Assembly (NCBI GenBank): GCA_017617395.1 | Contig: JAFZWG010000072.1 | Span: forward strand, 62,001-126,000 | DNA: 64,000 bases | DNA from: Lachnospiraceae bacterium | GTDB lineage: Bacteria; Bacillota; Clostridia; Lachnospirales; Lachnospiraceae | Direction: 5' to 3' | Part shown: positions 26,579 to 35,108 of the stretch, one piece after another | Position numbering within the stretch: position 1 is the first letter of the stretch | How the letters are laid out: each line of letters opens with the position of its first letter | Made by a program: the position numbers and the translations under genes | The notes under the pieces: model-generated | What the model was told of the DNA's origin: nothing | The model's database searches: none | The model's input: the letters and a program-made list of their open reading frames with translations, nothing else

Positions 26579-29065
26579 TCAATACGTCAGCAATGTATTA
26601 AGCCGTTCCCGTCCGTTAAACTTCGCACGAACACCCTTGAAAAGTTTCTTGAACAATAGAGTTGCTTCCTCAAGTTCTTCTTTGGAAAGTGCACGGTTAC
26701 TAAACGATGCTTCCTCGACGAGCGCAATATATCGTGCGGTTTCCGTGGAATCGGCATCGACTTTATCCTTCAGATAAGCAACCATATTTCTGTGATAGAT
26801 ATTCTTTTCTTCCACCTTATCAAACTTCTTTAACAGCTTCGTGAGCGCCGTGTATTGATATACAAGGCGCTTATTGTTTGCCAGATGATACAGACGATAC
26901 ATACGTCGGATTCGAAGCATAATATAGAGCAAAAGCCCGGCGCCCAGAGCAGCGAGAATCACGATCAAAACAAACGGGGCCGCACTCCGGATTCCGCCGG
27001 CAACCGCAGCGACAGGTGAATCCGTTATGTCATCACCGAGTCTCAGAAGGCCGCCGAATCTGGACCAGAAGCTTTCACTTTCAGAAAAATCGTAATCAGC
27101 AACCGTAAAGTCCAGCGGATACCATCCGAAACCGTCCACATAAATCTCCGTCCACGCATGTGCACTGGCGTCGGTGATATTTGCCTTCATAACGGCAAGA
27201 GAATCACCTTCCTGAAGCGTTCCGTTATAGCCCTGATACCAGTCGTCGGGATTCTCACCTTCAATCTCAGACATCTCCAAAGCATCGTCATATTGCAGGT
27301 GATAACCTTCCACATAACGTGCCGGAATGCCTTTTGCACGCAGCAAAACAGTTGCAGCCGTCGCAAAATGCGCGCAAAGTCCCTTCTTTTGCTCCGTTAA
27401 GAAGTACGTCACAAAATCCTTGTTCCGAGGCGTGATTCCAGGCTGCAGCGTATACGTAAACTCTGTTTCAAAGTATTCTATCAGCTGATGAACTACCGTA
27501 AGAGGATCCGTCCCGGTCAGTTTCTCTTCAGCAATCTGTAAGGCAACCTCTCTTACATTATCGGGAAGGTTGACATAATGATTATGTACATATCTCTGGT
27601 ATAACTTTAAGACCTTGCTGTTGGTTCGATACGGCAACAGAAGTTCAGGAAAACCCTGATACTGTTCCATTAGATCATCAATTTGAGAAATCGGATAATA
27701 CGTATAGATACCGGGCTTGTTTCGCAATGAAACGTCCCGATAATCACCCCGAGTATCGGTTCCGGAAACCGGAAGCTCGGAATAATACGGAGCATAATGA
27801 TAAAACATTGTAGCGTCAACATTCGTTATCCGAATCTGAGCTGTTGCGGTCTGTTCCTCTCCTGCAAGCATTCGCTCCTTCATAACAGTCATTTCCGCAT
27901 TCAGCGCATCAGAGATATCGGAAGCGCTCATGTTGTAAGGCGACCGTGAAAGGAAATACGTGTCTCTGGCCGGACTCCAACTGTTGTCCTGGTATCGATC
28001 TCCGACAAAGCCGCGAAGATACATTCCATAAATATTGTCCGGAACATGTTCAACAATCAAATCGGTTTCGGAATCAAAACTGACGCTGCGAATGCCTCCG
28101 AGTTTGCCTTCGTTCAATCCGCCGGTGCTCTGGTAGTGATTAAACAGACCGGAAAGGCCGTTCACGGCAATCTCCTTAACGATCTCATCTGTATCGCTCT
28201 TTAGCGTGCTGTAATTATTCTTCATATACTTGGGCGCCGCACTCACAACAAGTCCGCCGAGTGCAAGCAAAACCACTGCTGACACTGCAGCAGCAACGAT
28301 CATATGGCGCATAGTAAATACAAACCGTTCCGCACGTCTGGATACACGATTCTTTTTGATTGAAACATTTTTCGCAAGACCTTTCATCGGCATCTTATAG
28401 CGATGGCTGTACCGCAGTAAAACAACTCCGAGAAAGCCGAACAGAATCATTCCGACATAGAAATAGTTGACGGAATCATTGAGATAGATACTGGTCTCAG
28501 CAATCGGGAAGATCAGCAGAAACGTGAGGAATGGACTGCACGCTCCGGAAATGACATTGTTGAACAGGCATAACAACAGCGCCATAACATTGATCAGGCA
28601 GCATGTAATGGTTAGCGTACGATTGGAATAAAACTCTGAATAGACACGAACACCCTTCAAGTTGAGTTTTTCATCTACGACCTTTAAAACCATGTTAATG
28701 ACGGCATTCATACCACTGCTGGAATATCTTGCGGTCAAAAGGGTAACACCGATGAAAATAACGAAGAATACGATATATCCGATATTAAAAGACAAATAGC
28801 TGTAGTACAACAGCGCAAGCAAGACAGAAAATACAAAAGATATGAGCGCAAGCAATACCATGTGACACGGCAGCTGAAAACTGCTGACAAAAAGACCGAT
28901 GGTCCCGAACATGCACAAAAACACAAGAACACCGCGTAAAAGGCAGACGATCAAACGTTCTTTGGGCGCAAGTTTACTAAACCCGAAATCCATGGCAATG
29001 CCTGATTTCGCGCTGTAGATGTCAGCAAATTCTACGAGCCCGCGCTCCCGTCTGGACAACTTCAT
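26579..29065 (-). CDS. Transglutaminase-like membrane protein (TgpA-like)
   Basis: A large membrane protein (828 residues from the chosen ATG) with an N-terminal block of about six or seven membrane segments, an extracytoplasmic transglutaminase-like domain and a C-terminal membrane segment (about 720-740) with a short cytoplasmic tail. The Cys-His-Asp triad is visible in KKGLCAHFATAAT, SAHAWTEIYVDG and WYPLDF. Such proteins stand with moxR and DUF58 genes, as here, and are thought to modify or process envelope proteins; the substrate is unknown. ATG 29065 follows AGAGAGGA; a GTG at 29089 overlapping the DUF58 stop is an alternative start. Confidence 0.88.
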   Translation of the reverse strand: MKLSRRERGLVEFADIYSAKSGIAMDFGFSKLAPKERLIVCLLRGVLVFLCMFGTIGLFVSSFQLPCHMVLLALISFVFSVLLALLYYSYLSFNIGYIVFFVIFIGVTLLTARYSSSGMNAVINMVLKVVDEKLNLKGVRVYSEFYSNRTLTITCCLINVMALLLCLFNNVISGACSPFLTFLLIFPIAETSIYLNDSVNYFYVGMILFGFLGVVLLRYSHRYKMPMKGLAKNVSIKKNRVSRRAERFVFTMRHMIVAAAVSAVVLLALGGLVVSAAPKYMKNNYSTLKSDTDEIVKEIAVNGLSGLFNHYQSTGGLNEGKLGGIRSVSFDSETDLIVEHVPDNIYGMYLRGFVGDRYQDNSWSPARDTYFLSRSPYNMSASDISDALNAEMTVMKERMLAGEEQTATAQIRITNVDATMFYHYAPYYSELPVSGTDTRGDYRDVSLRNKPGIYTYYPISQIDDLMEQYQGFPELLLPYRTNSKVLKLYQRYVHNHYVNLPDNVREVALQIAEEKLTGTDPLTVVHQLIEYFETEFTYTLQPGITPRNKDFVTYFLTEQKKGLCAHFATAATVLLRAKGIPARYVEGYHLQYDDALEMSEIEGENPDDWYQGYNGTLQEGDSLAVMKANITDASAHAWTEIYVDGFGWYPLDFTVADYDFSESESFWSRFGGLLRLGDDITDSPVAAVAGGIRSAAPFVLIVILAALGAGLLLYIMLRIRRMYRLYHLANNKRLVYQYTALTKLLKKFDKVEEKNIYHRNMVAYLKDKVDADSTETARYIALVEEASFSNRALSKEELEEATLLFKKLFKGVRAKFNGRERLNTLLTY

Positions 29066-29085
29066 GTCTGATGGTTCCTCTCTGA

Positions 29086-30156
29086 TCACAACAAGAACAA
29101 TCTTGCCAGATTATCTTTATTCAGTAATTCTTTCGACTGTTCCTTCTTAGCAAAAGGCTGCGTTGTCAGCACAAGAAGATTTCTCATGCCGGCGGCCTCC
29201 GAAACAGCAGTCAATTCTGTCAAGCCGTTGACTCTTGGCTTAACATAAAACATCGTAAGCAGGCACTCTCCCACTTTGTCTGCAGATGTTACCGAAACCT
29301 GCGTCAATCCATCCTGCGAGGCCGGAATAAAGCAATAGGAAAATGCTACACCCATCCTGCACAACTGAAGTCCCGCACTGTACATCACATCATAATATGC
29401 ATCCATCTGCTTGTTATCATGAAAATCCTGACACAAGTAGATGGCAAATGTCTCCCCGGTCATATCGGAGAACTCTTTCACCATCAGTTCCTGCTCTTTT
29501 GCACTCAACTTCCAATGAATCTGCTGTGGACGATCGCCGCTTCGATAATTACGGATCTCGAAGATCTCGGAAGGATCGTTTCCCTTTGCAAAACGTTCAT
29601 GAATGGCATCTTCGGTGACGGTTCCCACGTATTCCATAAACACCGACTCATCGATTGCAAACTCTTTTGGCAATACAACCGCTTCCGCAGTCTCATTCAC
29701 ACGAATTGTATTCGACAGAATTCCGAGAACATCCGAAAGACAGACATCCAAAAGCGTGGCTTTATAGCTGCCGCTGTTCATTAACTGAAGCGGAACCTCA
29801 AATTTCATGGATTCCTTCGGTCCGATATATAGTTCCCAGATGTGCTCAATGTCATTGGGATTCAGTTCATTTGAAATTGTAAAACGGAAATTGGCCTTTA
29901 ATTGCGGAATCAAAGAAGCATTCACAGCCTTCAAAAGAACTGCCGTTTCTTCCTCTCGGTTGACGGCAGAATCACGAAATGATATTCCGAATCGAACCTT
30001 GTGTATGGAGATAAAAAACGCAACAAAAGAAGCAATGGGGATTAACAACCCGACAATCAAAAGCAACAGAGTTAATGCATGGTTGTTAAACAGATAAAGA
30101 AAAACCAAAATCGATAAAAACAGAAGGTAGCGAACAATCGCAAAGATCCTCTTCAT
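29086..30156 (-). CDS. DUF58 domain protein
   Basis: A 356-residue protein with two N-terminal membrane segments (about 8-50) and a cytoplasmic region. The DUF58 hallmark appears as RNYRSGDRPQQIHWKLSAKEQELMV split over about residues 200-225; the part after it resembles a von Willebrand factor A fold in this family. It is the middle gene of a moxR-DUF58-transglutaminase operon, a widespread set in which the MoxR ATPase is believed to act on the DUF58/vWA partner. The role here is inferred from that arrangement. Confidence 0.88.
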   Translation of the reverse strand: MKRIFAIVRYLLFLSILVFLYLFNNHALTLLLLIVGLLIPIASFVAFFISIHKVRFGISFRDSAVNREEETAVLLKAVNASLIPQLKANFRFTISNELNPNDIEHIWELYIGPKESMKFEVPLQLMNSGSYKATLLDVCLSDVLGILSNTIRVNETAEAVVLPKEFAIDESVFMEYVGTVTEDAIHERFAKGNDPSEIFEIRNYRSGDRPQQIHWKLSAKEQELMVKEFSDMTGETFAIYLCQDFHDNKQMDAYYDVMYSAGLQLCRMGVAFSYCFIPASQDGLTQVSVTSADKVGECLLTMFYVKPRVNGLTELTAVSEAAGMRNLLVLTTQPFAKKEQSKELLNKDNLARLFLL

Positions 30157-30185
30157 GAAATACTCTCTTCTCTCGTCTTAGCAGT

Positions 30186-31112
30186 TCAGATCTTCGGTAC
30201 GAAGATGTCATCCGCAATCTTATCAAGAACAGCATCAACCTCAATTCCCTTTGCCTTCGCCCGGGAGCTTAAGACAAGTCGATGCGCCATAATGCAGGAA
30301 AGGTTCGCCAAAACATCCTCGGTAGAAACAAACTTACGTCCGTTTATGAAGGCATTGGCCTTGGCCATGCGAAGCAAAGCCTTGCTGCCACGAGGGCTCA
30401 AGCCAAGCTGAATGTTATCGGATTCACGGGTCGCTTCCGTAATGTTTACAATCATCTCAAAGATTGCTTCGTCGACAAAAACGTCGTTTACATTTCTTTG
30501 CATCTCCAGAAACTCATCGATCGTGATGACCTGATCAATCGTCTCCGGATCGGAATCCTGACGAAGAATCTCAAGTGAGGAATCATGACTCGGATATCCC
30601 ATGCTGAGGCGGACCATAAACCGGTCCACCTGAGATTCCGGAAGACGCTGCGTTCCTGCGGAACCGAACGGATTCTGTGTAGCAATTACAATGAACGGTC
30701 TCGGAACAAAATGAGTCTGGCCGTCTACCGTTACTTTACCCTCTTCCATCAGCTCAAGAAGTGAGGACTGCGTCTTCGGGGATGTACGATTGATCTCATC
30801 CGCAAGCAAAAGATTGCACATAGCGGCACCTTCATGAAACTCAAACTTCTGCGACTGAGCATTGTACATATTGAAGCCGGTAATATCACTCGGCATAACA
30901 TCCGGCGTAAACTGAACACGCTTATAGGAAAGCGACATGGACTGCGAGATTGCCATAGCTAACGTTGTCTTGCCGACTCCGGGAATATCTTCAAGCAAAA
31001 TATGGCCACCGGCAAACATTGCGCACAAAACTTTCAGAATGATCGCGTCCTTGCCTTTAATAGACTTCTTTATCTCATCAACGATCTTTTGAATACGGGA
31101 ATCCAAATTCAT
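30186..31112 (-). CDS. MoxR-family AAA+ ATPase
   Basis: A cytoplasmic AAA+ ATPase with Walker A GVGKTTLAM, Walker B LLADEINRTSPKTQ and sensor-1 IATQNPFG. The C-terminal lid contains LGLSPRGSKALLRMAKANA. The ATG at 31112 gives 308 residues, in line with the family; a GGAGG sits only two bases before it, so a TTG two codons later, with better spacing, is an alternative. It leads the DUF58 and transglutaminase genes. A promoter -10 lies just 25 bases upstream, which rules out the longer possible frame. Confidence 0.9.
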   Translation of the reverse strand: MNLDSRIQKIVDEIKKSIKGKDAIILKVLCAMFAGGHILLEDIPGVGKTTLAMAISQSMSLSYKRVQFTPDVMPSDITGFNMYNAQSQKFEFHEGAAMCNLLLADEINRTSPKTQSSLLELMEEGKVTVDGQTHFVPRPFIVIATQNPFGSAGTQRLPESQVDRFMVRLSMGYPSHDSSLEILRQDSDPETIDQVITIDEFLEMQRNVNDVFVDEAIFEMIVNITEATRESDNIQLGLSPRGSKALLRMAKANAFINGRKFVSTEDVLANLSCIMAHRLVLSSRAKAKGIEVDAVLDKIADDIFVPKI

Positions 31113-31136
31113 TTCCTCCGCACGATTTATAGCATT

Positions 31137-31145
31137 ACTATACCA
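31137..31145 (-). promoter_or_regulatory. Extended -10 promoter of the moxR operon
   Basis: On the minus strand TGGTATAGT forms an extended -10. No good -35 is seen. The transcript would start about 20 bases before the moxR ATG. Confidence 0.5.
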
Positions 31146-31204
31146 CAATTCGCATGAACTCGCCATAGATTTTATAAAAACGGCTTTTCGGATTGAATGT
31201 ACAA

Positions 31205-31213
31205 TGCTATAAT
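31205..31213 (+). promoter_or_regulatory. Extended -10 promoter of the ttcA-like gene
   Basis: TGCTATAAT is a consensus extended -10, 40 bases before the ATG at 31253. The -35 is weak (TTTTCG region). It is divergent from the moxR promoter 60 bases away. Confidence 0.6.
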
Positions 31214-31252
31214 AACCATGCCTTTTCGGCTTCAGAAAGGAACCGTATAACA

Positions 31253-32026
31253 ATGAGACTGCAACAATTACTGAGCTATGTTCGAAGAGCTGTAGACGAC
31301 TATCAAATGATTAATGAAGGCGATACGATTGCGGTTGGAATCTCCGGTGGAAAAGACAGCCTTACGCTGTTGTACGCTTTGGCGGAACTTCGAAGATTCT
31401 ACCCTGCAAAATTCACAGTTAAAGCAATCTCCGTGGATCTCGGGTTCAACACGGACTACTCGAAGGTTCTGGCGTTCTGCGAAAGACTCAATGTAGAATT
31501 GGAAGTTGTTCGAACGGAAATCGCTACGATCGTGTTTGATATCCGCAAAGAGAGCAATCCCTGCAGCTTATGTGCAAAGCTTCGCAAGGGTGCTTTTAAT
31601 GATGCTGCCAAGAGACTCGGCTGCAATAAGATTGCTTATGCGCATCACAAGGATGATGTGATTGAAACGCTCTTGATGTCACTTGTTTTTGAAGGCAGGA
31701 TTCATACATTCTCTCCGGTTACCTATCTTGACCGGACAGATTTAACATTGATCCGACCGTTAATATACGTGAACGAATGTGATGTAAAAGGCTTCTCAAA
31801 TATCTATGAACTGCCGGTTTTCAAGAACCCATGCCCTGCTGACGGGGAGACAAAGCGCGAAGACGCTTCTCGATGGATTAAAAACCTCAACGAAGAAGCT
31901 CCTGGCGTCAGAGATCGTCTCTTTCATGCGATTCGAGCCGGTGTCATTCCGCAATGGCGAATGCCGGAAGGCAAAGGAACATGTAGCGAACCGAACGAAC
32001 CGACGGAATCAGAGAGAAACTCATAG
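31253..32026 (+). CDS. TtcA-like tRNA 2-thiolation ATPase (PP-loop)
   Basis: A 257-residue PP-loop ATPase of the TtcA/TilS class. The pyrophosphate loop is SGGKDS at about residues 31-36. A CxxC pair in NPCSLCAKLRKGA and a further Cys in KNPCPADG match the cluster-binding cysteines of TtcA-type enzymes, which make 2-thiocytidine at tRNA position 32. The start is supported by AGAAAGGA and by the promoter 40 bases upstream. It is monocistronic, converging on the yneA-like gene. Confidence 0.85.
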   Translation: MRLQQLLSYVRRAVDDYQMINEGDTIAVGISGGKDSLTLLYALAELRRFYPAKFTVKAISVDLGFNTDYSKVLAFCERLNVELEVVRTEIATIVFDIRKESNPCSLCAKLRKGAFNDAAKRLGCNKIAYAHHKDDVIETLLMSLVFEGRIHTFSPVTYLDRTDLTLIRPLIYVNECDVKGFSNIYELPVFKNPCPADGETKREDASRWIKNLNEEAPGVRDRLFHAIRAGVIPQWRMPEGKGTCSEPNEPTESERNS

Positions 32027-32059
32027 AAATAAATAACTAAATGGTTAAACAACCGAAAT

Positions 32060-32449
32060 TCACTCATAATACGGGATCAACAACGAGTACCCGGAGAGAA
32101 TGCGATCTCCGTACAGATTGTTGGTCTTTTTTATTTCCGATACATAATCCTGCATGCTGCCGCACTCTTCGGTGTAATACTGCTTTGCAATCGTCCAGAT
32201 GCAATCTCCTTCCTCAACATTAACAGAGGTAAGAAGCTTCACACGCTCGGTCTTGCCGACAGCCTTACCGTTCTTAGCAGTTGCGATCCAGACACACAGA
32301 ACCAAAAGCACTACAGCAACAGAGGCTACAACAGCTCTGCGATATAATCTGCGAAGTGCTTTTCTTCTGGCTCTTCTGGATCGAATGATATACGTATCGT
32401 TAGAATGGACTCTTTTATCATTAAATCTACTGCGAATCTCTTCGTTCAT
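32060..32449 (-). CDS. YneA-like SOS cell-division inhibitor (LysM protein)
   Basis: A 129-residue protein with an Arg-rich cytoplasmic N-terminus, one transmembrane segment (AVVASVAVVLLVLCVWIATA, about 40-59) and an extracytoplasmic C-terminal LysM domain (VEEGDCIWTIAKQYYTEE to SGYSLLIPYYE). Layout, size and divergent position next to lexA match Bacillus YneA, which delays division after DNA damage. The ATG at 32449 has GGGGAG seven bases upstream. Its promoter contains a LexA box exactly between the -35 and -10, so tight SOS control is expected. Direct sequence identity to YneA cannot be measured here. Confidence 0.82.
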   Translation of the reverse strand: MNEEIRSRFNDKRVHSNDTYIIRSRRARRKALRRLYRRAVVASVAVVLLVLCVWIATAKNGKAVGKTERVKLLTSVNVEEGDCIWTIAKQYYTEECGSMQDYVSEIKKTNNLYGDRILSGYSLLIPYYE

Positions 32450-32504
32450 GATGACACTCCCCTGCGGTCGATCATCGACCATCATAAGCAATTGTTCGGG
32501 TAAC

Positions 32505-32518
32505 CGAACATGTGTTCT
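32505..32518. promoter_or_regulatory. LexA box 1 (yneA-like leader)
   Basis: CGAACATGTGTTCT fits the Firmicutes SOS box CGAAC-RNRY-GTTYG with one mismatch at the last base. It lies just downstream of the yneA-like promoter. Confidence 0.8.
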
Positions 32519-32533
32519 TTTCCTGATGTCGTC

Positions 32534-32562
32534 ATTATACGAACAATCGTTCGATTTGTCAA
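32534..32562 (-). promoter_or_regulatory. yneA-like promoter
   Basis: A full-consensus promoter on the minus strand, TTGACA, 17 bases, TATAAT. The 17-base spacer contains LexA box 2, so it should be strong when LexA is cleaved and off otherwise. Confidence 0.88.
32540..32553. promoter_or_regulatory. LexA box 2 (inside the yneA-like promoter)
   Basis: CGAACAATCGTTCG, with perfect CGAAC/GTTCG arms, abuts the -10 within the promoter spacer. Confidence 0.87.
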
Positions 32563-32593
32563 TGCAAAAGCGTACGAAAAAGTGCACAAATTT

Positions 32594-32607
32594 CGAACAC
32601 TTGTTCT
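32594..32607. promoter_or_regulatory. LexA box 3 (between the divergent genes)
   Basis: CGAACACTTGTTCT matches the SOS box arms with one terminal mismatch. It stands between the two divergent promoters. Confidence 0.7.
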
Positions 32608-32641
32608 GCCGAAAATTTGTTCACTTTTACAGGGTATTTTT

Positions 32642-32655
32642 CGAACAAATGTTTT
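32642..32655. promoter_or_regulatory. LexA box 4 (lexA operator)
   Basis: CGAACAAATGTTTT, next base G, overlaps the first two bases of the lexA -35 and so serves autoregulation. Confidence 0.8.
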
Positions 32656-32682
32656 GATTTTCGCTCGAAAATGTGCTAAAAT
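32654..32682 (+). promoter_or_regulatory. lexA promoter
   Basis: TTGATT, 17 bases, TAAAAT with TGC in front of the -10, ending 54 bases before the lexA ATG. Confidence 0.75.
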
Positions 32683-32735
32683 GTGTCCAAGGGTACCAAA
32701 ACATCAATGAGTTTTCTCTTGAGAAGGAGGCTGTT

Positions 32736-33350
32736 ATGCCGGGTAAGATTACGAAAAAGCAAGAAGAGATTCTGGAGTTTATCAAGGCACAGATTCTGGC
32801 GAAAGGCTATCCGCCGTCGGTTCGCGACATTTGCGAGGCAGTGAATCTTCGTTCGACCTCTTCCGTTCACTCGCATCTTGCGACATTGGAGGAGAACGGT
32901 TATATTCATCGAGATCCGCAGAAGCCTCGCTGTATTGAGATTGTCGATGACTCCTTCCGCGTAACGAACCGTGAGATGGTGAATGTTCCGGTCATCGGAA
33001 CCGTAGCTGCCGGTCAGCCGTTGCTTGCAGAAGAATCGATTGTTGACTATTTTCCGATTCCTACCGAGTACATGCCGAACGCCGAGACGTTCTTCCTGAA
33101 GGTCAAGGGCGACAGTATGATCAATGTCGGTATTTTCGACGGAGACCGGGTTCTTGTTCGCCGTCAGAACACCGCTTATAACGGAGATACTGTTGTCGCG
33201 TTAATTGATGATTCCGCAACGGTTAAGACGTTTTATAAAGAGAACGGTCACATCCGTCTTCAGCCCGAGAACGATGCTCTCGATCCGATTATTGTTCCGG
33301 ACTGTATCATTTTAGGTGTTGTCATCGGACTCTTCCGCTTCTATCGTTAA
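32736..33350 (+). CDS. lexA: SOS repressor LexA
   Basis: The SOS regulon repressor, inactivated by RecA-stimulated self-cleavage. The N-terminal winged helix is at residues 1-65 ([20 protein letters not shown]). The cleavage site is A92-G93 in [10 protein letters not shown], and the catalytic dyad is S127 (KGDSM) and K164 (ATVKTF). Its 204 residues are typical. AAGGAGG is five bases upstream of the ATG. It has its own operator and shares the intergenic region with the yneA-like gene. Confidence 0.97.
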   Translation: MPGKITKKQEEILEFIKAQILAKGYPPSVRDICEAVNLRSTSSVHSHLATLEENGYIHRDPQKPRCIEIVDDSFRVTNREMVNVPVIGTVAAGQPLLAEESIVDYFPIPTEYMPNAETFFLKVKGDSMINVGIFDGDRVLVRRQNTAYNGDTVVALIDDSATVKTFYKENGHIRLQPENDALDPIIVPDCIILGVVIGLFRFYR

Positions 33351-33392
33351 TGTTTTGATCCCAATAATCGATATATCCAATATCACAAAAAT

Positions 33393-33422
33393 CGCCCTGC
33401 CGGTGTGAAAACCTGCAGGGCG
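33393..33422 (-). terminator. Rho-independent terminator of the nadD-rsfS transcript
   Basis: An 8-bp stem CGCCCTGC / GCAGGGCG with a 14-base loop. On the minus strand it is followed by ATTTTTGTG, so it mainly terminates the leftward nadD-rsfS transcript; it may also act on lexA from the other side. Confidence 0.7.
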
Positions 33423-33443
33423 TTACTTATGTATTTCGATTGA

Positions 33444-33830
33444 TCAGTCTTTCTTCTCCGCGGGCGTCTCTCCCCAGTCGCTTGTGTCAAGCGTGCTTCC
33501 GTCGCGCCATACGCGCTCCAAATCGTAGAACAGGCGGTCCTGCGAGGAAAATACATGAACAACAATATCGCCGTAATCCATCAGGATCCAGCCGCTGTTC
33601 TTTGCACCCTCCACGCGCTTGGGCTCGATGCCGTAGGTCTTGTAGAGCATCATCTGCACCTCATCGACCATCGCCTCCACCTGGGACGCATTGTTTCCGT
33701 CGGCGATTACAAAGTAATCAGCGATTGTGGAGACCTTGTCGATCTCGATCACGCGAATATCAAATGCCTTCTTGTTGTCCAGTGCCGCGTACGCGGTCTT
33801 AGCAAGATCCTTCGATGTGTAATCGTTCAT
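33444..33830 (-). CDS. rsfS: Ribosomal silencing factor RsfS, internal start within the fused frame
   Basis: Residues from the internal ATG (MNDYTSKDLAK) form a complete 128-residue RsfS, which binds ribosomal protein L14 and prevents subunit joining under poor nutrition. A good Shine-Dalgarno stretch, AAAGGAAG, lies four bases before this ATG, so a free RsfS may be translated as well as or instead of the fusion. The ATG is followed by A, forming ATGA, the usual overlap with an upstream stop in another frame. In this sequence that stop is not in the frame of YqeK. Confidence 0.6.
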   Translation of the reverse strand: MNDYTSKDLAKTAYAALDNKKAFDIRVIEIDKVSTIADYFVIADGNNASQVEAMVDEVQMMLYKTYGIEPKRVEGAKNSGWILMDYGDIVVHVFSSQDRLFYDLERVWRDGSTLDTSDWGETPAEKKD

Positions 33831-35096
33831 TTTACTTCCTTTCCCGCCTTTTTGGCGGATCTTTTTCTCTAAACTATCAAGCATCAACCCGGTCATAGGG
33901 TCGATACTCCAATCCATACTTCTGATAAACTCAAGCACACTGTCTGTTGCCATCCAGGCCGCCAAAGTCAGGTCCTCATAGCCGGTCAAGCGGATTGTCT
34001 GAAGCGTTCTTCCGAGCGGTCTGTGATCGCGAAACGGCTCGCAAAAATCGGCTGTATACACGGCAAGCTCCAACGGAGTCATCTCCGTGTCGCCGGTGCA
34101 GTGTTTCTCAATCGCAGCATGAATCTCACGATCGTTGATGCCGTATTCATTTGCCGCAAAGTAGCTTCCGACCTTCGCATGCAAAAGCTCCGGACTCCGA
34201 AGTTCGCTCTGTGTCACAGGGATACCATGTGTTTCACAAAATGCGGGATACTCGCCAGGAGGCATGTATTTGGCGCAATCGTGAAGAAGTCCTGCGATAT
34301 ACGCCTTTTGTACACTCTCATAATAGCCATCAACAGCGGGCACGGTGCCGTTACGCTCCTCGTGTGCCTGCAAAAACTCTGCTGCAAGATGCGCAACGCC
34401 GGTGCAATGACGAAGCCGATGCGGCGAGAGTTTCTTTTCAAGCTTCTCGTAAATATTCTCGTATAAGGAAATCGTCTCCGGCCGGATCGCAGTCGGTTTC
34501 GTGCCGTAAAGCCCGAAGTGATGAATGTACGAAAGCGCACGGGGCGCGATCAAATCTGCATGTTCTCCGAAGGCAATCGCCTCGCGAAGCATCGTCGAGG
34601 ATACCGGCTGATATTTCGTATCAAGTGCAATAAACGCGTCGCCGAACTGCTTGTTTCGCTCCGCCAGAAGCGCCGTAAAATGCTCCCTGTTCTCCTCACG
34701 GATCGCAACACCGATCTTAGCGATGCGTACAATCGTTTCAGGCTCATGCCACTTCGGAAAATCCTGCAGCGAGTCCTCTCCCATCAGGTAATAGTATTCG
34801 CCGTCGGGATGTTCGTTTTCAATCGCTGTGAGCGTGTCGGAGGTGTAGGATTTGCCTTCGCGGTTAAACTCGAAGACGTTCATCTCAATGCTCTCGTCCG
34901 GCAGTGACAACATGGTCATCATCAGTCGATGCACATCCGCGGTCACAAGGCTTTTGTCCTTGTGCGGCGGCGTCGGCGCCGGCATCAGCCACATCAGATC
35001 AAGCGCAAGCTGTTTCTTCGCCGCTTGCGCGATCGCGATGTGACCGCTGTGAATCGGGTCAAACGTACCCCCAAGAATTCCGACCTTCAACCCCAT
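33444..35096 (-). CDS. nadD: Fused NadD - YqeK (HD) - RsfS protein
   Basis: One uninterrupted 550-residue frame carries three usually separate proteins. Residues 1-200 are nicotinate-nucleotide adenylyltransferase NadD (LGGTFDPIHSGHIAIAQAA, SSTMLRE), for NAD synthesis. About 210-415 is a YqeK-type HD phosphohydrolase (HRLRHCTGVAHLAAEFL, GLLHDCAKYM), a family that hydrolyses diadenosine tetraphosphate. About 424-550 is the ribosomal silencing factor RsfS (IADYFVIADGNNAS, SGWILMDYGDIVVHVF). Gene order nadD-yqeK-rsfS is common in Firmicutes, and NadD-YqeK fusions are known, but RsfS in the same frame is unusual. The junction (33831-33875) is Lys/Gly-rich, and loss of one base there would give a stop overlapping the rsfS start. 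Confidence 0.85.
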   Translation of the reverse strand: MGLKVGILGGTFDPIHSGHIAIAQAAKKQLALDLMWLMPAPTPPHKDKSLVTADVHRLMMTMLSLPDESIEMNVFEFNREGKSYTSDTLTAIENEHPDGEYYYLMGEDSLQDFPKWHEPETIVRIAKIGVAIREENREHFTALLAERNKQFGDAFIALDTKYQPVSSTMLREAIAFGEHADLIAPRALSYIHHFGLYGTKPTAIRPETISLYENIYEKLEKKLSPHRLRHCTGVAHLAAEFLQAHEERNGTVPAVDGYYESVQKAYIAGLLHDCAKYMPPGEYPAFCETHGIPVTQSELRSPELLHAKVGSYFAANEYGINDREIHAAIEKHCTGDTEMTPLELAVYTADFCEPFRDHRPLGRTLQTIRLTGYEDLTLAAWMATDSVLEFIRSMDWSIDPMTGLMLDSLEKKIRQKGGKGSKMNDYTSKDLAKTAYAALDNKKAFDIRVIEIDKVSTIADYFVIADGNNASQVEAMVDEVQMMLYKTYGIEPKRVEGAKNSGWILMDYGDIVVHVFSSQDRLFYDLERVWRDGSTLDTSDWGETPAEKKD

Positions 35097-35108
35097 AATC
35101 GTAACTCC

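Noticed and set aside
33860..33875. Classical programmed -1 frameshift site at the YqeK/RsfS junction
   Set aside because: The A-run is not preceded by an in-frame X XXY YYZ heptamer (the zero frame reads GAG AAA AAG), so the standard signal is absent; simple slippage or an indel remains open.
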